Positions 16,447 through 24,564 of a stretch of 45,867 nucleotides of DNA are shown piece after piece. The stretch comes from an uncultured Prevotellaceae bacterium. GTDB taxonomy: Bacteria > Bacteroidota > Bacteroidia > Bacteroidales > Bacteroidaceae. The notes beneath the pieces were generated by a model that had not been told where the DNA came from, made no database searches, and worked only from the letters and a program-made list of their open reading frames with translations. The stretch covers positions 1 through 45,867 of the forward strand of contig UQST01000023.1 of NCBI GenBank assembly GCA_900543815.1, read 5' to 3'. The stretch's first letter is position 1, and each line of letters opens with the position of its first letter. Position numbers and translations under genes: made by a program.

Positions 16447-17127
16447 TCAGAAGACTCCATCAAGCGAATCCACCACCTGACCGTCAAAGAGCTCCACCGT
16501 GCGCTGGGCAAAGGTAGCGTCGTGCTGGCTGTGCGTAACCATCACTATGGTCACTCCCTGCTGGTTGAGCTGGCTCAGGAGTTCCATTACCTCCAGTCCG
16601 TTACGCGAGTCCAGGTTGCCGGTAGGCTCGTCGGCCAGCAGGAGCGAAGGCTTGGTGACCACCGCACGCGCTATGGCTACACGCTGCTGCTGGCCGCCTG
16701 ACAACTGCTGGGGATAGTGGTGGGCACGGTGGCTCATCTTCAGTTGCCGCAGTATCTCCACCACCCTCTGCCGGCGCTCCTTGGCAGGCACGCCGAGCGC
16801 CTTGAGCGGCAGCTCCACATTCTCCTCCACATTGAGTTCGTCGATGAGGTTGAAACTCTGGAACACGAAACCGATGCGCCCACGGCGGAAGAGCGTGCGT
16901 TCACGCTCCCGCAAGCCGCCCACCTCGTGCCCGTCCAGGCTGTAGTGTCCGCTGGTGGGATTGTCCAGCAGTCCCAGTATATTGAGCAATGTCGATTTGC
17001 CACAGCCCGACGGTCCCATGACGGCAACGAACTCACCGTCCTGCACTTCCAGGCTCACACCGTTGAGGGCATGTGTCTCCACCTCATCGGTATGGAACAC
17101 CTTGGTCAGATTCTCTACTTTGATCAT
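16447..17127 (-). CDS. ABC transporter ATPase, LolD/MacB type
   Basis: The 226-residue ATPase starts at MIKVENLTKVF (ATG at 17127), the standard N-terminus of this family; longer upstream frames lack similarity. Motifs are Walker A GPSGCGKST (38–46), a Q loop in FVFQSFNL, signature LSGGQQQRVAIARA, Walker B LLLADEPTGNLD and the switch His in MVTHSQHD. It powers the FtsX-type permease encoded 75 bases downstream. The -7 element at 17174–17181 gives a leader of about 40 bases. Confidence 0.92.
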   Translation of the reverse strand: MIKVENLTKVFHTDEVETHALNGVSLEVQDGEFVAVMGPSGCGKSTLLNILGLLDNPTSGHYSLDGHEVGGLRERERTLFRRGRIGFVFQSFNLIDELNVEENVELPLKALGVPAKERRQRVVEILRQLKMSHRAHHYPQQLSGGQQQRVAIARAVVTKPSLLLADEPTGNLDSRNGLEVMELLSQLNQQGVTIVMVTHSQHDATFAQRTVELFDGQVVDSLDGVF

Positions 17128-17173
17128 ACGCTTCTTTATCTTTAAGTTTATACTTTCTGTCCGTTTGCATGAG

Positions 17174-17181
17174 CAAAGATA
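17174..17181 (-). promoter_or_regulatory. -7 element of the ABC exporter operon
   Basis: Minus strand TATCTTTG, full match to TAnnTTTG, 47 bases before the ATPase start. It faces the divergent promoter at 17281. Confidence 0.65.
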
Positions 17182-17255
17182 CAGGCTTTCTCGCGGAAAG
17201 GGAGCCGATGAAGCGCTGCCCAAAGGCGGTTTGGATGAAAATCACACACTCCACC

Positions 17256-17270
17256 GTATGATATTCATAC
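17256..17270. promoter_or_regulatory. Palindromic operator candidate (GTATGA-TAT-TCATAC)
   Basis: A perfect 6-3-6 palindrome. It sits 10–25 bases upstream of the response-regulator -7 element, covering the place where a -33 element would be, and between the two divergent promoters. A good candidate for autoregulation by the adjacent response regulator. Confidence 0.5.
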
Positions 17271-17280
17271 ACATTTGACG

Positions 17281-17288
17281 TAACTTTG
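17281..17288 (+). promoter_or_regulatory. -7 element of the two-component operon
   Basis: TAACTTTG, full match to TAnnTTTG, with about 55 bases of leader before the response-regulator ATG at 17349. Confidence 0.6.
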
Positions 17289-17348
17289 TGGCGGAACAGG
17301 GGCCAGACGGCTTCCTGCTGCCGCACCCAACCAATATACATTATATAT

Positions 17349-17873
17349 ATGGCACAATACGGAACGATAGTGGTAGTGGATGACAATCCCGCCATCCTCA
17401 CCGCACTGAGGATATGCCTGGACAGCACCTTCGAGCGGGTCATCACACTCGCGTCACCCGACAGCCTGCCTGCCACGCTGCAACAGGAGAAGGTTTCCAT
17501 CGTGCTGATGGACATGAACTTCACCCTGGGGATGAACACCGGGCAGGAGGGGCTTACGTGGCTGCGCACGCTCAGACATCTGCATCCGCAATTGCCCGTG
17601 GTGCTCATCACAGCCTATGCCGACGTGCAGCTGGCGGTGAAATGCCTCAAGGCAGGCGCCTCCGACTTCGTTACCAAGCCGTGGGACAACGACGAGCTGC
17701 TGCGCACGCTGAAGGATGCAGTGGATAAGGGACAGGAGATACAGTCGCTGGACGAGCTGGAGCGCAACCACGTGAAGCGTGTGGTGGATCACTGCCATGG
17801 CAATATCAGCCGGGCAGCCGAACTGCTGGGCATCACGCGGCAGACGCTTTATGCCAAACTGCATCGCCCATGA
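17349..17873 (+). CDS. Response regulator, Rec + Fis-type HTH (RegA/PrrA-like)
   Basis: A 174-residue regulator. The receiver domain covers residues 5–125 with acidic pair D11/D12, phosphoacceptor D55 (LMDMNF) and K110 (FVTKPW). The C-terminus (about 130–172) is a Fis-type helix-turn-helix (NISRAAELLGITRQTLYAKL). The central sigma-54 AAA+ domain of NtrC proteins is absent, so this is the short RegA/PrrA/ActR layout. The start ATG at 17349 gives the canonical first strand (GTIVVVDDNP). The stop overlaps the kinase start by 4 bases. Expected targets are its own promoter and the divergent exporter operon. Confidence 0.93.
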   Translation: MAQYGTIVVVDDNPAILTALRICLDSTFERVITLASPDSLPATLQQEKVSIVLMDMNFTLGMNTGQEGLTWLRTLRHLHPQLPVVLITAYADVQLAVKCLKAGASDFVTKPWDNDELLRTLKDAVDKGQEIQSLDELERNHVKRVVDHCHGNISRAAELLGITRQTLYAKLHRP

Positions 17874-18799
17874 GCAGCCTCATCACACTCGTCAGGCAAT
17901 GGCTGCAGGAGGCATCCGAGCAGATGCAGACTCCCGTCACACTGCCCCTCGGACTGCTTCTGGGAGTGCCGGCGGCGCTGCTCGTCATCTGGCTCATCTG
18001 GCATAGGCACCACCAGCAGGCGCTTGCTGCCAAAGCCTGGCTGATGAACGAGGCTGTGCGCAATGAGGATCTGGCCTTCCGGCTCTCTGCCCGCGGACTG
18101 TGCAAAGGCGAGCGGGCGCTGCTGGACAGCCTCAACAACATGGGACACGAGATAGGCATATTGATGGACCGACGCGAGGTGGAGTCGTGGCAGAAGCTGA
18201 CGCGCGTGCTCACCCACGAAATCATGAACGCCACCGCACCCATCTCCTGCATCACCCAAGCCTGGCTGGCCGACCCGCGCATCAAGGGTTCGCAGTACGA
18301 GGAAGGGCTCAAGGCCATACAGGAGACCACCGCCTCGCTGAGCGCCTTTGTGGAGAGCTACCGCAAGATGACACAGCAGCAGAAGCCTGTGCCCACCGAT
18401 GTGAACCTCCAGCAAGTGGCAAGCACCCTGCAAGCCATGTACCCCGCGCTCACCTGGCACGTGCATCTCGACGAGGCTCCCACCGTGTTCACCGATGCCC
18501 ATCTGCTGCTGCAGATAATGGTCAACATGGCCAAGAACGCCGCCGAAGCAGGCGCTACCCACATGGGGCTGCACTGGCACAACCGCCTGCTCATCAGCAA
18601 CGACGGCCAGCCCATCCCCAGTGATGTGCGCCGTGAGATATTCGTCCCCTTCTTCACCACCAAGCGTACGGGCAGCGGCATCGGGCTGTCCTTCTCCCGA
18701 CAAATCATCATGGCAGAGGGAGGCAACCTCACTCTGCTACCCATCCCAATGAGCGGCTACCACACCACCTTTGCCCTCACATTCCCCCGGCAACAGTAG
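17870..18799 (+). CDS. Sensor histidine kinase
   Basis: A 309-residue kinase with one clear membrane helix near residues 26–44 (LPLGLLLGVPAALLVIWLIW) and only a short segment before it, so it lacks a large periplasmic sensor. The H box is LTHEIMN with H116; the ATP-binding module shows the N box (NMAKNAAEA), G1 (ISNDGQPIP), F box (FVPFFTTKRTG) and G2 (GSGIGLSFSRQI). The absence of an extracytoplasmic sensor suggests it senses within the membrane or through the exporter, as in bacitracin-type systems; this is inference. It overlaps the response-regulator gene by 4 bases and is its cognate kinase. Confidence 0.92.
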   Translation: MSSLITLVRQWLQEASEQMQTPVTLPLGLLLGVPAALLVIWLIWHRHHQQALAAKAWLMNEAVRNEDLAFRLSARGLCKGERALLDSLNNMGHEIGILMDRREVESWQKLTRVLTHEIMNATAPISCITQAWLADPRIKGSQYEEGLKAIQETTASLSAFVESYRKMTQQQKPVPTDVNLQQVASTLQAMYPALTWHVHLDEAPTVFTDAHLLLQIMVNMAKNAAEAGATHMGLHWHNRLLISNDGQPIPSDVRREIFVPFFTTKRTGSGIGLSFSRQIIMAEGGNLTLLPIPMSGYHTTFALTFPRQQ

Positions 18800-18845
18800 T
18801 CTTTTCGTCAGCCAAACCTAATCAAAATAAAAAAGAAGCCTGTGA

Positions 18846-18941
18846 AAATCTCCGTTTGCAGGCTTTGGATGCACATCAGAAGGCTTTGGATGGCCATCAG
18901 AAGGCTTTGGATGGCCATACGCAACCTGCAAACGGAGATTT
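18846..18941. repeat. 17-bp perfect inverted repeat enclosing a tandem array
   Basis: AAATCTCCGTTTGCAGG (18846–18862) and its exact reverse complement (18925–18941) enclose 62 bases filled by three 21-bp tandem units. The whole could fold as one long stem with a repeat-filled loop just after the kinase stop codon. No T-run, so not a simple terminator. Confidence 0.8.
18860..18922. repeat. 21-bp tandem repeat, 3 units
   Basis: Units 18860–18880, 18881–18901 and 18902–18922 share AGGCTTTGGATG followed by a variable CACATCAGA, GCCATCAGA or GCCATACGC. Near-identical and in exact phase. Confidence 0.85.
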
Positions 18942-18964
18942 CTGCACGCTTGGGCAAATGATAT

Positions 18965-19052
18965 CAGTACGCTGCACAGACGACTGCAGCGCGCTGCATG
19001 GGCCATCGCAGCACGCTGCGAATGGAACTGCACCGCACTGCGGAGAAAGGCC
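18965..19052. repeat. 22-bp degenerate tandem array, 4 units
   Basis: Units 18965–18986, 18987–19008, 19009–19030 and 19031–19052 follow CA-x-x-RCRCTGCR, for example CAGCGCGCTGCATGGGCC and CAGCACGCTGCGAATGG. The same 22-bp unit recurs at 34388–34475, 15 kb away. Non-coding. Confidence 0.75.
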
Positions 19053-19110
19053 CTTCACTGTGGAGCGGGAATGACTGCCGTGTTCCCCTTTCAATACAGC
19101 CGTCTGGCAC

Positions 19111-19161
19111 AAAAAAAGAAATGCTGCCAGGGCGCATGGATGATGCGGCCCCGGCAGCATT
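19111..19161 (-). terminator. Terminator of the sulfatase gene
   Basis: AATGCTGCC (19120–19128) and GGCAGCATT (19153–19161) form a stem. On the minus strand it is followed by TTCTTTTTTTG. It starts 34 bases after the sulfatase stop. Confidence 0.8.
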
Positions 19162-19194
19162 GTCTGTCGGTCAGGTGTCCGTGAAGGAGTGCGC

Positions 19195-20721
19195 TTACAG
19201 GTCCTCGGGACGCACGTCGTACTTCTTCTGCAGTTTGTCGAGCTGCTTGTGCAACTGCTTTGTCAGCTTCTCATAACCGGGCTTGCCATAGAGATTGTGC
19301 ATCTCTGTGGGATCCTCCTGCAGGTCATACAGCTCCCACGTATCTATGTCATTATAGAAGTGGATGAGCTTGTAGCGCTCGGTGCGGATGCCATAGTGGC
19401 GCTTCACCATATGCTCGGCAGGGAACTCGTAGAAGTGATAGTAGATGCTGTTGCGCCAGTGCTTGGGACTCTGCTTGCCCTTGAGCAGTGGCACCAGGCT
19501 CACTCCCTGTATGTCCTTAGGTATAGGAGCACCGGCCAGCTCAAGGAATGTGGGAGCATAGTCGATGTTCTGCACCATGTCGTCTATCTCGCCCCGGCGC
19601 TCCAGTCCGTCGGGCAGGCGCATGATGAGAGGCGTATTGAGGCTCTCCTCATACATGAAGCGCTTGTCAAACCATCCGTGCTCGCCCATGTAGAAACCCT
19701 GGTCGCTGGTGTAGATGACCAGTGTGTTGTCCAGCATATCATGCTCGCGCAGATAGTCCATAAGGCGGCCCACATTGTCATCCATGGCACGGGTCACCTT
19801 GGCATAATCGCGCATGTAACGCTGGAACTTGTACTCCGTGAGGGCACGTCCCGTGGGAGGATTCTGGTAGAAGGCCGTTGTGATGGAGTCATAGAACTGG
19901 TCATACACGCGGCGGTCGGCCTCGTCCAGGCGCTTGATATTGTTCAGATATGCCTGGCTCAGGCGGGTGGAATCGCCCTGGCGGTATATCTTATTGTCAT
20001 ACACGATGTCCATATCGTGGGCCGAACCGATGGTCATCTCCTGCTGCTGGGCGGCTACACGGCCTTCCCAATTGTCCCAGAAGTTACCGGGCAGGGGGAA
20101 TGTCTGGTCCTCATAGGCGCGCAGATACTTCATGGGGGGCAGCCAGTCGCGGTGACAAGCCTTGTGATGCACAAAGAGGATGAAGGGTTTGTCCTGGTCG
20201 CGATGCTCCATCCAGTCGATGGCCTTGTCGGTGACGATGTCGGTGCAGTAGCCCTTGGCCACCTTGCGCGAACCATCCATCTGGATGAACGTGGGGTTGT
20301 AGTATTCGCCCTGCCCGTGCAGAATCTCGTAGTAATCGAAGCCCGTGGGCTGGCTCACCAGGTGCCACTTGCCGATGAGGGCTGTCTGATAACCAGCCTG
20401 ACGCATCAGCTTGGGCATAGTCTGCTGGCTGCCGTCAAACACACCGTGCTCATTGTTGGTGAATCCGTTCTTGTGGCTGTGCTTGCCGGTGAGCATGCAG
20501 GCGCGGCTGGGGCCGGACAGGCTGTTGGCCACATAACTGTGACGGAAGAGCACACCCTCGCTGGCGAGCCTGTCGAGGTTGGGTGTCTGGATAGGGCTGT
20601 TGCCGTATGCCGAGAGCATCTGTGCCGTATGGTCATCCGTCATAATATAGACGATGTTGGGTCGCTGCTGGGCGCTGGCCGCCACAGGAAGCAGCATGAG
20701 TAAAGAGACTTGCTTCTTCAT
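19195..20721 (-). CDS. Secreted sulfatase, family S1
   Basis: A sulfatase of about 508 residues with a signal peptide (MKKQVSLLMLLPVAASA, cleaved before QQRPN); a second ATG two codons upstream (20727) is also possible. The alkaline-phosphatase-like fold is shown by PNIVYIMTDDH with the metal-binding Asp pair and by the modification motif S-G-P-S-R followed by ACMLTGK (about residues 69–80). The first residue is Ser, so formylglycine would be made by the anaerobic anSME route. Later GKWHL, HKACHRDWLPP and SDQGFYMGEHG supply further active-site residues. It probably releases sulfate from host glycosaminoglycan or mucin sugars in the periplasm or at the surface. The exact S1 subfamily cannot be set by eye. 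It lies 77 bases downstream of uvrA. Confidence 0.92.
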   Translation of the reverse strand: MKKQVSLLMLLPVAASAQQRPNIVYIMTDDHTAQMLSAYGNSPIQTPNLDRLASEGVLFRHSYVANSLSGPSRACMLTGKHSHKNGFTNNEHGVFDGSQQTMPKLMRQAGYQTALIGKWHLVSQPTGFDYYEILHGQGEYYNPTFIQMDGSRKVAKGYCTDIVTDKAIDWMEHRDQDKPFILFVHHKACHRDWLPPMKYLRAYEDQTFPLPGNFWDNWEGRVAAQQQEMTIGSAHDMDIVYDNKIYRQGDSTRLSQAYLNNIKRLDEADRRVYDQFYDSITTAFYQNPPTGRALTEYKFQRYMRDYAKVTRAMDDNVGRLMDYLREHDMLDNTLVIYTSDQGFYMGEHGWFDKRFMYEESLNTPLIMRLPDGLERRGEIDDMVQNIDYAPTFLELAGAPIPKDIQGVSLVPLLKGKQSPKHWRNSIYYHFYEFPAEHMVKRHYGIRTERYKLIHFYNDIDTWELYDLQEDPTEMHNLYGKPGYEKLTKQLHKQLDKLQKKYDVRPEDL

Positions 20722-20774
20722 TCGCATTTACTATTAGGATAATATTACTTAGGGTCGTTATATATCGTGCTTGG

Positions 20775-20798
20775 GAGGCTGCCTTCACAGGCCGCCTC
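20775..20798 (-). terminator. Possible weak stem after uvrA
   Basis: GAGGCTGCC and GGCCGCCTC pair with one mismatch immediately after the uvrA stop codon on the minus strand. No T-run follows, so read-through into the sulfatase is possible. Confidence 0.35.
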
Positions 20799-23642
20799 TC
20801 ACGCCTCTTTCTTGTCGTTCTGTGCCGTGAGCATGGCTTTCAGATAGGGTGCAGTGACGCTCACATCGCTCCCGGCCAGCTGTTCTGGTGTGCCGCTGAA
20901 CACGAGACGGCCACCTTCGCGGCCTCCTCCAGGGCCCATGTCGATGAGCCAGTCGGCACTCTTCACCACATCCAGATTGTGCTCGATGACCACCACCGTA
21001 TTGCCTTTATCGACCAGGCGGTTGAGTACGGAGAGCAGCACACGTATATCCTCGAAATGGAGACCCGTGGTGGGTTCGTCCAGTATGTAGAGTGTCTTGC
21101 CCGTATCTTTCTTCCCCAGTTCGGTGGCCAACTTCACTCGCTGGCTCTCGCCGCCCGACAGGGTGGTGCTCGGTTGGCCCAGCTTGATGTACCCCAGCCC
21201 CACATCCTGGAGCACCTTGATGCGTTTGAGGATGGACGGTTGGTTCTCAAAGAACTCCACCGCCTGGTTGATGGTCATGTCGAGCACGTCTGCTATGCTC
21301 TTTCCACGGAACCTCACCTCCAGCGTCTCACGGTTGTAGCGCTTTCCCTGGCACTCCTGACAGGGTACCAATACGTCGGGCAGGAAGTTCATCTCTATGG
21401 TGCGATAGCCGTTGCCACCGCATGCTTCACACCTGCCACCCTTGACGTTGAAGGAGAAGCGGCCTGGTTTGTAGCCACGTATCTTGGCCTCGGGAAGTTC
21501 CACAAAGAGGCTGCGTATGTCATTGAAGATGCCTGTGTAGGTGGCAGGATTGGAGCGCGGAGTGCGCCCGAGCGGACTCTGGTCCACACTCACTACCTTA
21601 TCTATATACTCCAGACCCTCGATGGCATCATAAGGGAGGGGAGCCTGCAGCGAGCGGTAGAAGTGCTGGCTGAGCAGCGGCTGCAGGGTGTCGCCTATGA
21701 GCGTGCTCTTTCCGCTGCCGCTCACACCGGTCACGCAGATGAGACATCCCAGCGGGAATGTGGCATCCACACCCTTCAGATTATTGCCCCTTGCCCCCTT
21801 GAGCGTGAGTACATGGCCGTTTCCGGGACGACGTACAGCAGGCACCTCGATGCGCTGCACGCCTCTCAGATAGCGGCTGGTGAGTGTGTCGGCCTTGAGC
21901 ATATCCTTGTAAGTGCCCTGATACACCACCTGTCCGCCCTTGCGGCCAGCCATCGGGCCGATATCCACAATATAGTCGGCATGCTCCATCATCTCCTGGT
22001 CATGCTCCACCACTATCACTGTGTTGCCCGTATCACGCAGCTTGCACAGCGACTTGATGAGCCTGATGTTGTCACGCTGGTGCAGTCCGATGCTCGGTTC
22101 ATCCAGTATGTAGAGCACCCCCACCAGCTGGCTGCCTATCTGTGTGGCCAGTCGGATGCGCTGGCTCTCGCCGCCGGAAAGGGTGGCCGAAGAGCGTGAG
22201 AGGGACAGGTAATCGAGTCCCACATCGAGCAGGAAGCGCAGGCGGGTGCGTATCTCCTTGAGTATCTCGCTGGCTATACGCCGCTGCTGGGGAGCCATCT
22301 GCTCCTCTACCCCACTCACCCACTCGTATAGCTCGGAGAGGTCCATGGCGGAGAGTTGGGCAATGTTCTTGCCTGCTATGCGGAAATGAAGCGCTTCGCG
22401 GTTGAGTCGGGCGCCGCCGCATTCGGGGCAGGTGCATGTTCCGCTGAACTGCTCGGCCCACCGCTGGGCATTGGCACCCATATCCTGGTCCTGCATCTGG
22501 CTGATATACTTGGCCAGTCCGTCATATTCGCAGAAGAGGTCGTTGCTGGTGTGAGCCACCGAAGAGGGGATACGCAGGCGCTCGTCACTGCCGTTGATGA
22601 TGTCGGAAAGTGCCTCATCGGGCACCTGCGAGAGCGGTGTATCCAGCGTGCAGCCGTAGGTCTGGAGCAAGGCATCTATCTGCCAGAATATCATCTGCTG
22701 GCGTGATTTGCCCAAGGGGGCTACTCCTCCCTGCTTCACACTCAGACTGCGGTCGGGGAAGACCTTGTCGGGGTCTATCAGACTCACGTATCCCAAGCCC
22801 TTGCAACGCGGGCAGGCACCCTGTGGGCTGTTGAATGAGAAGTTGTGCGGAGCGGGATCGCGATAGGAGATGCCGCTGGTGGGACACATGAGACGCTTGC
22901 TGTAGTGGCGCAGTTCGCCCGTGTCGGTATCCAGCACCTGCAGCAGTCCGTCGCCCTGCTTGAGCGCTACGGCCACTGTCTGAGCCAGCCGCGCTTCATC
23001 CTTCTCCTGCACACGCAGGCGGTCGATGACCACTTCGATGTCGTGGTTGCGGTACCTGTCCAGCTTCATCTCGGGCACTATCTCGCACATCTCACCATCG
23101 ACGCGCACATAGAGATAGCCCTTGCGGCGTACGCTCTCGAAGAGTTCACGGTAATGTCCCTTGCGGTGATGCACCAGAGGCGACAGGATGCATATCCTGC
23201 GCGAAGCGAAATCGCGGATGATCAGATGCACTATCTGCTCCTCGGTATATTTGGCCATAGGCTCTCCGCTGACGTATGAGAACGCCTCGCCGGCACGTGC
23301 GAAGAGCAGGCGCAGGAAGTCATAGATTTCGGTGGTGGTGCCTACGGTACTGCGCGGATTCTTGTTGGTGGTCTTCTGCTCGATGCTGATGACCGGACTG
23401 AGGCCAGAAATCTGATCCACATCGGGGCGCTCCATGTTGCCCAGGAAATTGCGGGCATAGGCGCTGAACGTCTCTATATAGCGCCGCTGACCCTCGGCAT
23501 AGATGGTGTCGAAAGCCAAGGAAGACTTGCCGCTGCCGCTCAGACCGGTAATCACAGTGAGGCTGTGGCGGGGAATCTCTACATCCACATTCTTCAGGTT
23601 GTGCACTCTGGCACCCAGTATGGTCAGCTTGGAATCACTCAT
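20799..23642 (-). CDS. uvrA: UvrA, excinuclease ABC subunit A
   Basis: A 947-residue UvrA, the damage-recognition ATPase of nucleotide excision repair. The start at 23642 gives the canonical MSDSKLTILGARVHNLKN. Two ABC ATPase halves are visible: Walker A GLSGSGKSS near residue 35 and GVSGSGKST in the second half, each with an LSGGESQR signature and ILDEP Walker B. Zinc-finger Cys pairs CPRCKG, CPECGG, CEACGG and CQECQG are present. Length is normal for the family. The start overlaps the stop of the preceding gene by 8 bases, so it is translated within that operon. Its partner uvrB is 6 kb away on the same strand. Confidence 0.97.
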   Translation of the reverse strand: MSDSKLTILGARVHNLKNVDVEIPRHSLTVITGLSGSGKSSLAFDTIYAEGQRRYIETFSAYARNFLGNMERPDVDQISGLSPVISIEQKTTNKNPRSTVGTTTEIYDFLRLLFARAGEAFSYVSGEPMAKYTEEQIVHLIIRDFASRRICILSPLVHHRKGHYRELFESVRRKGYLYVRVDGEMCEIVPEMKLDRYRNHDIEVVIDRLRVQEKDEARLAQTVAVALKQGDGLLQVLDTDTGELRHYSKRLMCPTSGISYRDPAPHNFSFNSPQGACPRCKGLGYVSLIDPDKVFPDRSLSVKQGGVAPLGKSRQQMIFWQIDALLQTYGCTLDTPLSQVPDEALSDIINGSDERLRIPSSVAHTSNDLFCEYDGLAKYISQMQDQDMGANAQRWAEQFSGTCTCPECGGARLNREALHFRIAGKNIAQLSAMDLSELYEWVSGVEEQMAPQQRRIASEILKEIRTRLRFLLDVGLDYLSLSRSSATLSGGESQRIRLATQIGSQLVGVLYILDEPSIGLHQRDNIRLIKSLCKLRDTGNTVIVVEHDQEMMEHADYIVDIGPMAGRKGGQVVYQGTYKDMLKADTLTSRYLRGVQRIEVPAVRRPGNGHVLTLKGARGNNLKGVDATFPLGCLICVTGVSGSGKSTLIGDTLQPLLSQHFYRSLQAPLPYDAIEGLEYIDKVVSVDQSPLGRTPRSNPATYTGIFNDIRSLFVELPEAKIRGYKPGRFSFNVKGGRCEACGGNGYRTIEMNFLPDVLVPCQECQGKRYNRETLEVRFRGKSIADVLDMTINQAVEFFENQPSILKRIKVLQDVGLGYIKLGQPSTTLSGGESQRVKLATELGKKDTGKTLYILDEPTTGLHFEDIRVLLSVLNRLVDKGNTVVVIEHNLDVVKSADWLIDMGPGGGREGGRLVFSGTPEQLAGSDVSVTAPYLKAMLTAQNDKKEA

Positions 23643-24471
23643 CAGTGCCTCCCGTTCCCTGCTGACGGCTGTTGTCATAGCCCGTCAGCACCGATATAGT
23701 CTTCTTGATATTGTACTTACGTCCGTCGGCTCCCTTGGCCTTCACCACCAGGAAATACACTCCGTCGCTCACCGTACGGCCATTGACCTTGCCGTCCCAG
23801 CCGCCTGCGGGGGAGTTCCAGGAGTAGAGCTTGCGGCCCCATCTGCTGAAGACAGCCGCCTCGAACGACACTATACTCTGGTAGCCTTCCTTGGCACGCA
23901 GCACATCGTTGTAGCCATCGCCGTTGGGTGAAAAGGCATTGGGGAACTCCAGCTTGCTCTCGCTGATGCTCACGCAGATGGGGTTCTCCTCGCCCTCACC
24001 GGGGTAGGTGATGGTATCATTGCCCAAGGTGAAGGTGGTGTAGAGCTGTATGCGGAACGAGCCACTGCCGGTGAACGTGTAGTCTATCTCCTCATCGAAG
24101 CGGTGCACAAGCAGGTTCTTGTCATCCCCCTCGCGCCAGATCTTCCACTCATAGCGGGCTGTGTAGTCGCCCACATTCTGCGGATTGGCACTGAAATGTG
24201 CCTTGAGCGGCGCACTCTGGCTGGAAGAGGCGTCATCCAGTTCCTCTCCCTCAACGGTCACATACGTGCCAGTGGGATCTACCGAGGGCAATTCATCCTC
24301 CCCCGCAACAGCCCACACTGGAGCCTGAGACTGACGCACAGCAGGCACGGAAGCCCACCGCAAAGAAGGGTCAAGCACGATGCCGGAAGCCTGCACAGAG
24401 GCAGCCGCACCCGACAGGAAAAGGGTGGAAAGCCCAAGAGAGAGAGCCTTTAGAATGTTCTTATTACGCAT
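23635..24471 (-). CDS. Secreted protein with type B T9SS (CHU_C) tail
   Basis: A 278-residue secreted protein: signal peptide at the N-terminus (Lys/Asn start, LSLGLSTLFLSGAAASVQA), a central region with PKD-like or Ig-like character (YEWKIW, FTGSGSFRIQLYTTF), and a C-terminal gliding-motility-type domain beginning FPNAFSPNGDGYNDVLR and ending KYNIKKTISVL, followed by a short Gly/Gln-rich tail. This CHU_C domain is the type B signal for the type IX secretion system. The function of the cargo is unknown. It is first in an operon with uvrA. Its promoter -7 element ends 7 bases before the ATG, so the message is nearly or fully leaderless. Confidence 0.88.
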   Translation of the reverse strand: MRNKNILKALSLGLSTLFLSGAAASVQASGIVLDPSLRWASVPAVRQSQAPVWAVAGEDELPSVDPTGTYVTVEGEELDDASSSQSAPLKAHFSANPQNVGDYTARYEWKIWREGDDKNLLVHRFDEEIDYTFTGSGSFRIQLYTTFTLGNDTITYPGEGEENPICVSISESKLEFPNAFSPNGDGYNDVLRAKEGYQSIVSFEAAVFSRWGRKLYSWNSPAGGWDGKVNGRTVSDGVYFLVVKAKGADGRKYNIKKTISVLTGYDNSRQQGTGGTDE

Positions 24472-24478
24472 AGTTCTG

Positions 24479-24486
24479 CAAAATTA
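24479..24486 (-). promoter_or_regulatory. -7 element for the CHU_C gene/uvrA operon
   Basis: Minus strand TAATTTTG followed by CAGAACT and then ATG, only 7 bases away. It faces the plus-strand element at 24552. Confidence 0.6.
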
Positions 24487-24551
24487 GCGTTTTTCCTTCA
24501 CCCGCCACCCCTTTTCGTGCCGCAAAATGACTGCCATAGGGGGAAAAGTGT

Positions 24552-24559
24552 TACCTTTG
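24552..24559 (+). promoter_or_regulatory. -7 element of the LysM gene
   Basis: TACCTTTG, full match, with only 5 bases to the ATG at 24565. It predicts a leaderless or near-leaderless message and supports 24565 over the upstream in-frame ATG at 24517. Confidence 0.65.
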
Positions 24560-24564
24560 CGGAT

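Noticed and set aside
18860..19052. CRISPR-like array
   Set aside because: Units are 21–22 bp, contiguous and degenerate, with no constant repeat and unique spacers of usual length, and there are no cas genes. The same holds for the other arrays.
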